8,453 bases of DNA from an uncultured Oscillospiraceae bacterium (lineage in GTDB: Bacteria > Bacillota > Clostridia > Oscillospirales > Oscillospiraceae): contig CAKTKB010000058.1 in the NCBI GenBank assembly GCA_934569195.1, positions 1 to 8,453 of the forward strand, in the 5' to 3' direction. Positions 1 to 7,789 of this stretch are shown piece after piece. Every line of letters begins with the position of its first letter. Within the stretch, counting starts at the first letter, position 1. Below the pieces are notes generated by a model that saw nothing but the letters and a program-made list of their open reading frames with translations, made no database searches and had not been told where the DNA came from. Position numbers and translations under genes: made by a program.

Positions 1-36
1 TTGTCTACTTTACTCCTCGCTGGAAGCTATTTTTTT

Positions 37-57
37 ACCCCCGGCATAGCCGGGGGT
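37..57. repeat. Perfect GC-rich inverted repeat next to a T-tract
   Basis: A 9-bp perfect stem (ACCCCCGGC, 37-45, with GCCGGGGGT, 49-57) closes on a 3-nt loop (ATA). A run of seven T residues lies at 30-36, on the left side of the stem. Because the T-tract precedes the hairpin on the plus strand and becomes an A-tract on the minus strand, it is not a canonical intrinsic terminator in either direction. Short GC-rich hairpins like this occur at the ends of IS200/IS605-type elements, so it may be an element end. No transposase is visible and the element assignment is only a guess. The inverted repeat itself is certain. Confidence 0.6.
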
Positions 58-62
58 TGACT

Positions 63-74
63 TTGGTTAACCAA
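63..74. repeat. 12-bp perfect palindrome TTGGTTAACCAA
   Basis: TTGGTTAACCAA reads identically on both strands. It lies between the hairpin at 37-57 and the longer hairpin at 78-114. It could be a protein-binding site or part of a mobile-element end. On the minus strand it also forms the T-containing stretch that follows the NUDIX terminator hairpin. No function can be assigned. Confidence 0.5.
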
Positions 75-77
75 CAC

Positions 78-114
78 AATGCGCCGAATTCCAATCGCTG
101 GAATTCGGCGCATT
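78..114 (-). terminator. Strong stem-loop, likely terminator of the NUDIX gene
   Basis: A 16-bp perfect stem (78-93 with 99-114) with a 5-nt loop begins about ten bases beyond the NUDIX stop codon when read on the minus strand. Its core is ATGCGCCGAATTCCA and the reverse complement. On the minus strand the stem is followed by TGTGTTGGTT, which is T-rich but not a clean T-tract. It is preceded by A residues. This fits an intrinsic terminator, although the imperfect U-tract leaves some doubt. Confidence 0.6.
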
Positions 115-123
115 TCAAACGCG

Positions 124-630
124 TCAGCCTCTCTGCCTGGCCAGCAGCATCGGCTCCTGGCGCAAAAACTGGCGGGCAATCACCTTGCATATTTTCTTCT
201 GTGCGATCATTTCATGCACCTGGGAAAAGGAGGCCCAGACCGCGTCCACCGTCTCCCCCGGCAGGAGTCGCAGCTCCTGAAGCGGAATCTGCCGCCGCAG
301 GCAATAAAAATCAAAGTGCGTATTCCGGTTCCGCCCGGAGCACAGGTATTCAAATTCTTCCTCTCCGGCCCGAATTCCGGTCTCCTCAAACAGCTCCCGG
401 GCTATGGCCTGGCGGCTGGTCTCCCCCGCCTTCGCCGCACCGCCGGAATTTTCCCAGGTACCGGCGTAGGTTTTTTCCGGGGCGCGCTTTGTCAGCAGCA
501 GATGCCCGTCCCCGTCGTATACCCAGGTGCAGACCACCAGTCCGTAGTCCCCTCGCCGCCAGGGCGTGCCCCGGACATGGACGCGCCCCGTGCGCCTTCG
601 ATTTTTGTCATACACATCGTTCTGTTCCAT
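124..630 (-). CDS. NUDIX hydrolase
   Basis: Predicted 168-aa cytoplasmic hydrolase of nucleoside-diphosphate-linked compounds. The full NUDIX box is visible: G64-x5-E70-x7-R78-E79-L80-F81-E82-E83-x-G85-I86. This motif coordinates the metal ions that activate the attacking water. The N-terminus (DVYDKNRRRTG, then RGTPWRRGDYG) resembles the IPP-isomerase-like/YfcD-type subgroup, so the substrate could be a nucleotide, a nucleotide-sugar or another diphosphate; it cannot be read from sequence. The ATG at 628-630 is chosen because it follows a purine-rich GGGGGG site and lies about 28 nt after the start point predicted by the promoter at 665-693. The longer reading frame back to 747 would start upstream of that promoter. 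A nearer ATG at 643-645 is possible but has a poorer ribosome binding site. The gene is monocistronic as far as seen and divergent from the beta-galactosidase gene. Confidence 0.88.
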   Translation of the reverse strand: MEQNDVYDKNRRRTGRVHVRGTPWRRGDYGLVVCTWVYDGDGHLLLTKRAPEKTYAGTWENSGGAAKAGETSRQAIARELFEETGIRAGEEEFEYLCSGRNRNTHFDFYCLRRQIPLQELRLLPGETVDAVWASFSQVHEMIAQKKICKVIARQFLRQEPMLLARQRG

Positions 631-664
631 GCCAAAGCCCCCCATTCCACGCAGCATAGTATTT

Positions 665-693
665 AGTATACCACACCTGCCAGGAAATGACAA
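665..693 (-). promoter_or_regulatory. Sigma-A-type promoter for the NUDIX gene
   Basis: On the minus strand, TTGTCA (688-693) and TATACT (665-670) are separated by exactly 17 bp, close to the TTGACA/TATAAT consensus. The predicted start near 658 leaves a leader of about 28 nt before the ATG at 630. The -35 box lies about 38 bp from the -35 box of the divergent lacZ promoter. Confidence 0.75.
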
Positions 694-731
694 TACTCTC
701 GCGCGGGTTTCCGCCGTCGGAGAAATAGCAT

Positions 732-760
732 TTGACGAATCCGGCAAACCGGGCTATACT
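732..760 (+). promoter_or_regulatory. Sigma-A-type promoter for the beta-galactosidase gene
   Basis: TTGACG (732-737) and TATACT (755-760) are separated by a 17-bp spacer, a near-consensus housekeeping promoter. Transcription would start near 767, giving a leader of about 40 nt that ends in the GGGAGG ribosome binding site (792-797) before the ATG at 806. It stands back to back with the NUDIX promoter. Confidence 0.8.
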
Positions 761-771
761 ACTTGGTAGTA
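757..771. promoter_or_regulatory. Inverted repeat at -10/start site, candidate operator
   Basis: TACTAC-TTG-GTAGTA is a perfect 6-bp inverted repeat with a 3-nt centre. It overlaps the end of the -10 box and the expected transcription start of the beta-galactosidase promoter. This is a classic position for a repressor operator controlling a sugar-use gene. No regulator gene lies in the window, and the repeat does not match an operator consensus I can name. A chance palindrome remains possible. Confidence 0.4.
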
Positions 772-772
772 A

Positions 773-3643
<2,871 letters not shown>

Positions 3644-3689
3644 CCCGGAAAAGCGCCTGTTTGCCCCGCTTCCCATTCTTTGTATACGG

Positions 3690-3729
3690 CAGCCCCCCGG
3701 CAGCGCAGAGCCGCACCGCCGGGGGGCTG
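3690..3729 (+). terminator. GC-rich stem-loop downstream of lacZ, candidate terminator
   Basis: A 12-bp perfect stem (CAGCCCCCCGGC, 3690-3701, with GCCGGGGGGCTG, 3718-3729) encloses a 16-nt loop, 46 nt after the lacZ stop codon. There is no T-tract on either strand. It may therefore act as a weak or factor-assisted terminator, or as an mRNA 3'-end stabiliser, rather than a canonical intrinsic terminator. Transcription could read through into the PHP gene 55 nt further on. The loop shares an 18-nt identity with a site in cobS. Confidence 0.45.
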
Positions 3730-3784
3730 ATATGCCATTGAAAAAATCATGCACGCAAAGCGTCACACAGAAAGGAACCTCGCC

Positions 3785-4465
3785 ATGTACCGTATAGAAA
3801 CCCACCTGCACACCAAATATGCCAGCCACTGCGGCAGAATGGATGAAAAGGAGCTGATTTCCGCCTATAAGGCCGCAGGCTTTCAAGGAATCATCGTAAC
3901 GGATCACTTTAACCGGGAAACCTTTGCCATGTATCGGGAAAAAGGGATTTCCTTCTCCGATCCGGTGGTGCAGTTCCTGGAGGGCTACCGCCGCATGGCC
4001 CAGGAGGGGGCGCGGCAAGGCATCCGCGTCTACAAGGGCGCGGAGCTTCGCTTTGACGAGTGCATGAACGACTACCTGCTCTACGGCTTTCCGGATGCGC
4101 TGCTGGCGGACCCGGACGCCGTCTTTTCCATGGGGGTGGCCGCCTTTTCTCCGCTGTGCCGGGCATCAGGCGCGCTGCTGATTCAGGCCCATCCCTATCG
4201 TCACCACTGCACGCCCGCCATTGCATGCTATCTGGACGGCGTGGAAATTCGCAACGGCAACCCCCGTCACAACAGCCACAACGGACGGGCGGAGGCCTAC
4301 GCCCGGGAATTCGGCCTGATCGCCACCGCAGGCTCGGACTGTCATCAGCCGGAGGACGTGGCCCGCACCGGCATTCTCATGCCCCGGCTTCCCCAGGATG
4401 AAGCCGCTCTTGTCCGGATGCTGCGTCAGGGAGACTTCCGCAGAATGGGCATCCGCCGGGACTAA
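3785..4465 (+). CDS. PHP-domain metal-dependent phosphoesterase
   Basis: Predicted 226-aa stand-alone PHP-domain protein. Members of this fold bind two or three metal ions and hydrolyse phosphate esters or nucleic acids (histidinol phosphatase, TrpH/YciV-type exonuclease, polymerase-associated PHP domains). The metal-binding motifs are in family order: H7-L-H9, D40-H41 (VTDHFN), E87 (KGAELRF), H136 (QAHPYRHH) and D185-x-H187 (GSDCH). The substrate is unknown. The ATG at 3785 is preferred because AGAAAGGA (3769-3776) lies 8 nt upstream and the fold's first strand starts immediately (MYRIETHLHT). The alternative ATG at 3749 would add 12 poorly structured residues and lacks a good ribosome binding site. 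It is 141 nt after lacZ, so it may be co-transcribed with it. No convincing promoter of its own was found. Its TAA overlaps the TAG of the convergent cobC gene. Confidence 0.88.
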   Translation: MYRIETHLHTKYASHCGRMDEKELISAYKAAGFQGIIVTDHFNRETFAMYREKGISFSDPVVQFLEGYRRMAQEGARQGIRVYKGAELRFDECMNDYLLYGFPDALLADPDAVFSMGVAAFSPLCRASGALLIQAHPYRHHCTPAIACYLDGVEIRNGNPRHNSHNGRAEAYAREFGLIATAGSDCHQPEDVARTGILMPRLPQDEAALVRMLRQGDFRRMGIRRD

Positions 4466-5013
4466 GGCAGCGGGCGCCAGCTCCCGTTCTCGATCCGATA
4501 GCCATGTCCGGGAGCGCTCTGCCATTGGTAGCGGTTTTTCCCCTCGGCAGGGAACAGCTCTGCCATGATGGCCGCTATCACCCCGCCGTGGGTCACCAGG
4601 ACGCTGTTTTGTCCCCTCTCCGCAATTTCCTGATAGGCCGCCCAGGCCCGCCGGGTCATCTGCACGCCGCTCTCGCCACCGGGAGCGGTGTTTTTTTCGT
4701 TGTCGCCGGAAATCCATGCAAGATACGCCGGGTCCTCCCGCAGCATTTCATAGCTGCGCATCTCAAACACGCCGAAATCCATCTCCCGCAGCTCCGGCAC
4801 CACCGTATGGGCCACCGGGCCAAAAAGCGCCGTGAGCGTCTGCTCCGTGCGAAGCATGCCGCTGGTATAGAACCGGGGATCGGGCGGCAGCGAATAGGAA
4901 ATCCCCCGCAGCTCCTCCAGTCCCACCTCCGACAGGGGTAGATCCGTACTGCCGCAATAGAGGTGGGCTTCATTGGCCGCGGTCTTTCCGTGGCGAATCA
5001 GGTAAAGAATCAT
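4462..5013 (-). CDS. cobC: Alpha-ribazole phosphatase-like histidine phosphatase
   Basis: Predicted 183-aa cytoplasmic histidine phosphatase. In the cobamide pathway CobC removes the 5'-phosphate from alpha-ribazole phosphate (or from cobamide phosphate) late in nucleotide-loop assembly. The phospho-acceptor motif is R7-H8-G9, followed by the family pocket around R55 (SGMLRTEQT), the acidic proton donor region E77 (LREMDFG) and the second catalytic histidine H142 (VTHGGV). Length and motif order match the CobC/phosphoglycerate mutase superfamily. The specific CobC role is inferred from its place as last gene of a cobT-cobU-cobS operon. Its ATG overlaps the TGA of the CobU-like gene (ATGA), indicating translational coupling, with AGAGG upstream. 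The frame is open further upstream to 5178, but those residues are unrelated to the fold. It converges on the PHP gene with overlapping stop codons and no terminator hairpin between them. Confidence 0.85.
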   Translation of the reverse strand: MILYLIRHGKTAANEAHLYCGSTDLPLSEVGLEELRGISYSLPPDPRFYTSGMLRTEQTLTALFGPVAHTVVPELREMDFGVFEMRSYEMLREDPAYLAWISGDNEKNTAPGGESGVQMTRRAWAAYQEIAERGQNSVLVTHGGVIAAIMAELFPAEGKNRYQWQSAPGHGYRIENGSWRPLP

Positions 5014-5384
5014 TTCAGCCTCTGCTCCAATCCGCAGAATATCCGCAGGACCCGGTCCGCCCGCTCCGCCAGGTACTGGCACAGGCTTCCGTTTTCCCGT
5101 TGCCACGCCCGCATATCCGCTCCCAGAGGCACCACACCGCCGGAAATATCCCGGCAGATCAGGATGCGGTCCTTCCACGCCTCCGGCGCCTGTTCAAAAA
5201 GCGATCGGCTGTCCCGTCCCTCCCGGGCGCAGGCCCGGGTATAGGATTCCAGATTGCAAATACAGCGCCGGGAAAAGTCCACATCCATCCCGGTGCACCT
5301 GAAGATTTCCTCCGGGCGGAGGCCATAACGCTCCCGGGCGAAATCCAGCTTTCCCTGGAATACGCCGCCGGTAATCAAGATCAT
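5010..5384 (-). CDS. Short degenerate CobU-like protein
   Basis: Predicted 124-aa cytoplasmic protein resembling a shortened CobU (adenosylcobinamide kinase/guanylyltransferase, usually about 180 aa). The N-terminus MILITGGVFQGKL copies the CobU start, but the P-loop residue after GK is Leu13 instead of Ser/Thr. The C-terminal third resembles CobU's NEVGxGIVP region and the helix after it: RDISGGVVP (78-86), then R-x-W-R-type residues and YLAERADRV. The middle, which in CobU carries the guanylylated histidine (His46 in Salmonella) and the Walker B strand, is missing or unrecognisable. It has its own strong site, AAGGAGG, formed partly from the cobS stop codon (TAAGGAGG), and its stop overlaps the cobC start. 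Good translation signals and an intact frame argue against a pseudogene. It may be a CobU partner, a nucleotide or corrinoid binder, or a regulatory subunit. Catalysis alone looks unlikely. Confidence 0.78.
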   Translation of the reverse strand: MILITGGVFQGKLDFARERYGLRPEEIFRCTGMDVDFSRRCICNLESYTRACAREGRDSRSLFEQAPEAWKDRILICRDISGGVVPLGADMRAWQRENGSLCQYLAERADRVLRIFCGLEQRLK

Positions 5385-5396
5385 TTCTTTTCCTCC

Positions 5397-6137
5397 TTAC
5401 AGCAGTGCGTATACCGCCACGCCTGCCAGCTCGGCCCAGGTCAGGGCATAGCCCGCCAGGTCCCCGTTCATCCCCTGCAGGGAGCGGTATCCCCGCAGCA
5501 GGGCCAGGCCATAGCCCGCCAGACAGCCCAGGAGGGCAAAGCCATAACGCCCGCACAGCAAAAAGCCCGCAGCCAGCGCCGCAGCCGCCTGCAAAACGAG
5601 GGCAGCCACATGGCCCGGCCGGGTCCGGCGCGCGGCGTACTGGCTGGTGGACATGGGCGGCAGCACCGTCACCGCCAGCGCAGAGCCGCACCGGCTCATC
5701 ACAGGCACCAGCGCCAGAATCCAGAAATCCGCCCCCGCCGGCGCGGCGGCGAACAGGCCATACTGGCTCAGAGCCAGCAGCACCAGGCCGATCACCGCAA
5801 AGGAGCCGACGTGGGAATCCTTCAATATTTCCCGCCGCCGCTCCAGGCTCCGGTAGGATCGAACCGCATCCGTTACATCCATATACCCGTCCAGGTGGAT
5901 AAATCCCGTCAGCAGCCAGGGGCAGGCACAGCAGACGACCCCCGCTACGGTACCCGGCAGAGCCAGCAGCCGGACCGCCCAGGCCGCCAGCGCCCACATC
6001 AGGCCAATCTCCAGCCCCACCAGGGGCAAAAACAGCAGCATCTTATCCCGCGCCTTCTCCTCCCAGACCCGAAACGGACTGGGAATGGCGCAAAACATAG
6101 ATTGACACATGGCAAATGCCTGAAAATACTGCTTCAT
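5397..6137 (-). CDS. cobS: Adenosylcobinamide-GDP ribazoletransferase (cobalamin synthase)
   Basis: Predicted 246-aa integral membrane enzyme that joins adenosylcobinamide-GDP to alpha-ribazole (or its phosphate), closing the nucleotide loop of the cobamide. Family motifs are visible: GFIHLDGYMDVTDA (78-91, equivalent to the family's HxDGxxD acidic motif), REILKDSHVGSF (102-113) and GMNGDLAGY (222-230). Several hydrophobic segments are evident, roughly at 33-57, 62-80, 112-132, 138-160, 176-195 and 198-216. The ATG at 6135-6137 overlaps the cobU TGA (ATGA) and follows GGGGAGG. The frame remains open back to 6413, but that extension is cobU read in another frame and is rejected. The stop TAA is part of the next gene's ribosome binding site, so translation is likely coupled. 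Length is typical for CobS. Confidence 0.92.
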   Translation of the reverse strand: MKQYFQAFAMCQSMFCAIPSPFRVWEEKARDKMLLFLPLVGLEIGLMWALAAWAVRLLALPGTVAGVVCCACPWLLTGFIHLDGYMDVTDAVRSYRSLERRREILKDSHVGSFAVIGLVLLALSQYGLFAAAPAGADFWILALVPVMSRCGSALAVTVLPPMSTSQYAARRTRPGHVAALVLQAAAALAAGFLLCGRYGFALLGCLAGYGLALLRGYRSLQGMNGDLAGYALTWAELAGVAVYALL

Positions 6138-6679
6138 AGCGGCAGCCTCCCCTTGTATGCCGTCATTTGACCGGCCGTCGCCTCCAGAACCACGTCGCAG
6201 GACCGGGCGATTGCGCGGTGAAGCTCCCCCAGGCCCCGCCTGTAGCACTCCGTGACGGCGTCGTAATCTCCCGGATCGCAGAACAGGTCGTCGCTGACCA
6301 GCACCGCATTGCGCACCCTGCCCAGAAAAGCTTCCAAATCCCGGACACACCGCTCTGTCGCCCCGGGGTCGGTGGCGGCGCTGTGAGGATCGGGGAAAAG
6401 CTCGTTCATCCACAGTGCCGTCACGCTGTCAAGCAAAAATGTCCCGCTGCAGTCTGCCCGATCCAGGCAGGCGGGGAGGGCGCGTCCCTGCTCCAGCGTA
6501 AGAAAGCCCAGGCCCTCCCGGTCCGCCAGGTGGCGCCGGATGCGCTGCCGGTCCTCCGCGTCATAGGGAATCAGCGTCGCCACATAATAATGCGTTCCGC
6601 CTGCCGCCAGGGTCAGCGCCAATTTCTGGGCGAAGGCCGACTTACCGCTCTTTGCACCGCCGCAGACAAAAATCTTCAC
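6134..6679 (-). CDS. cobU: Adenosylcobinamide kinase/guanylyltransferase, divergent C-terminus
   Basis: Predicted 181-aa cytoplasmic enzyme that phosphorylates adenosylcobinamide and transfers GMP to give adenosylcobinamide-GDP. The P-loop G7-G-A-K-S-G12-K13-S14 is intact. H50 (RIRRHLADR) aligns with the guanylylated His46 of Salmonella CobU. FLLDSVTALWMNELF (81-95) matches the Walker B region. The usual NEVGxGIVP motif is absent; its place (about 129-137) reads SDDLFCDPG. The start is GTG at 6677-6679, overlapping the cobT TGA (GTGA), with GGAGG about 8 nt upstream inside cobT. Its stop overlaps the cobS start. Kinase function is likely. Whether it performs both steps alone is less sure, given the altered motif and the second CobU-like gene two positions downstream. 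Confidence 0.88.
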   Translation of the reverse strand: MKIFVCGGAKSGKSAFAQKLALTLAAGGTHYYVATLIPYDAEDRQRIRRHLADREGLGFLTLEQGRALPACLDRADCSGTFLLDSVTALWMNELFPDPHSAATDPGATERCVRDLEAFLGRVRNAVLVSDDLFCDPGDYDAVTECYRRGLGELHRAIARSCDVVLEATAGQMTAYKGRLPL

Positions 6680-7770
6680 TGTCCGTCCTCCACCGTAAAG
6701 GAATCGGCGGCGCGGATCGGCTCCAGATAGCCGTCGTCAATGCCCGCCTGGTCAAAGGTCGCCATGTCGCAAATAACGGCCCCGGCCGCCGAAAGGACCT
6801 CAAAGGCCAGGGGGCAGCCGCTTCCCTCTCCCAGACGCATTCCCAGCTGAAAAATCGGTGTCAGCCCCATTGCATCCATGGCCAGCCGGTAGCCCACCTC
6901 ATAGGACGCGTGACTCGGCACCAGGTAGGCCCGGACGTCCGGACACAACCGCACGGCACAGAGGGCCGCCACCGCAGAGATAAATCCGTCAATGACCACC
7001 GGCCGGTGAGACGCGGCTCCTCCCAGGAACGCGCCGCACATGGCCGCCAGATCCAGCCCGCCGACCTTCGCCAGCACATCCACCGGATCCCAGGGGTCCG
7101 GCCCGTTGCAGGCAATTGCCTGCCGGATAACCTGTTTCTTTTTTAGGAAAGCGGCATCCGTCACGCCGCCGCCCCGGCCCGTAACCGTCTCTGGCTCCAC
7201 GCCCAGCAGCACAGCCAGCACGGCTGAGGAGGTAGTGGTGTTCCCGATGCCCATCTCTCCTACACCCAGCGCGTCTGCCGGGGTCTGCTGCGCCAGCTCC
7301 GCGCCGGTGCAGATGGCTTCAATGGCCTGCTGCCGGGTCATGGCCGGCCCGTGGGCAATGTTCCCCGTTCCCATGGCAATCTTCCGATTCAGCACCGCCG
7401 GGTCCCGAATCTCCGCGCAGACGCCCACGTCACACACGGTAATGCCGCAGCCGAAATGGCGGCAGAGCACGGAAGCGCCCGTTTTGGCACGGGTCAGGTT
7501 GATGGTCTGCATCAGCGTCACGGACTGCGGCGCACTGGACACGCCCTCGGCCACCACACCATTGTCCGCCGCAAAAACCAGCAGATGCTTCCGCTCGACC
7601 CGGCTGCACGTCTGCCCGGTGATGCCCGCCAGCTGTATGGACAGCTCCTCCAGCCGCCCCAGGCTCCCGGGAGGCTTGGCAAGCTCAGCCTGCCGGCGTG
7701 CCGCCCGGTCCATAGCCTGTGCATCCGGCGGCAGAATCTGCCCGATCAACGACGCAAGCTTCTCTTCCAT
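6676..7770 (-). CDS. cobT: Nicotinate-nucleotide--dimethylbenzimidazole phosphoribosyltransferase
   Basis: Predicted 364-aa cytoplasmic enzyme that transfers phosphoribose from nicotinate mononucleotide to a lower-ligand base such as 5,6-dimethylbenzimidazole, giving alpha-ribazole phosphate. Length is typical for the family. Family motifs are AKPPGSLGRLE (31-41), FAADNGVVAEGVS (66-78), GVGEMGIGNTT (169-179, with E172 near the position of Salmonella E174) and RLGEGSG (312-318), where E315 corresponds to the catalytic base E317 of Salmonella CobT. The ATG at 7768-7770 follows AAGGAGAG at about 8-10 nt. That site directly follows the stop codon of the upstream TIM-barrel gene (19 nt between the two coding regions). 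Its stop overlaps the GTG start of cobU. No bluB or other base-synthesis gene is nearby, so the preferred base cannot be deduced. Confidence 0.95.
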   Translation of the reverse strand: MEEKLASLIGQILPPDAQAMDRAARRQAELAKPPGSLGRLEELSIQLAGITGQTCSRVERKHLLVFAADNGVVAEGVSSAPQSVTLMQTINLTRAKTGASVLCRHFGCGITVCDVGVCAEIRDPAVLNRKIAMGTGNIAHGPAMTRQQAIEAICTGAELAQQTPADALGVGEMGIGNTTTSSAVLAVLLGVEPETVTGRGGGVTDAAFLKKKQVIRQAIACNGPDPWDPVDVLAKVGGLDLAAMCGAFLGGAASHRPVVIDGFISAVAALCAVRLCPDVRAYLVPSHASYEVGYRLAMDAMGLTPIFQLGMRLGEGSGCPLAFEVLSAAGAVICDMATFDQAGIDDGYLEPIRAADSFTVEDGQ

Positions 7771-7789
7771 GGAAAAATCTCTCCTTTTC

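Noticed and set aside
1..123. CRISPR array or tRNA gene at the left edge
   Set aside because: The inverted repeats differ from one another and are not spaced as direct repeats. No cloverleaf with tRNA-conserved bases can be formed.
57..659. Plus-strand open frames opposite the NUDIX gene (195-200 codons)
   Set aside because: The translations are Pro/Arg/Ser-rich without motifs, and the minus strand carries an intact NUDIX box.
631..747. 39-residue N-terminal extension of the NUDIX protein
   Set aside because: It would begin upstream of a near-consensus promoter (665-693) and has no family-like sequence. The ATG at 630 has a good purine-rich site.
3661..3784. Separate promoter for the PHP gene
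   Set aside because: TTGCCC (3661-3666) with TATACG (3683-3688) and TTGAAA (3738-3743) were considered. The first pair has a weak -35 and lies upstream of the hairpin; the second lacks a -10 box. Neither is convincing.
5100..6170. 356-codon plus-strand open frame opposite cobS and the CobU-like gene
   Set aside because: The translation is Gln/Arg/Pro-rich and shows no domain. It is the complement of well-supported minus-strand genes.
6138..6413. N-terminal extension of CobS to 6413
   Set aside because: The extra residues are cobU read in another frame. The ATG at 6137 has a GGGGAGG site and the ATGA overlap typical of this operon.
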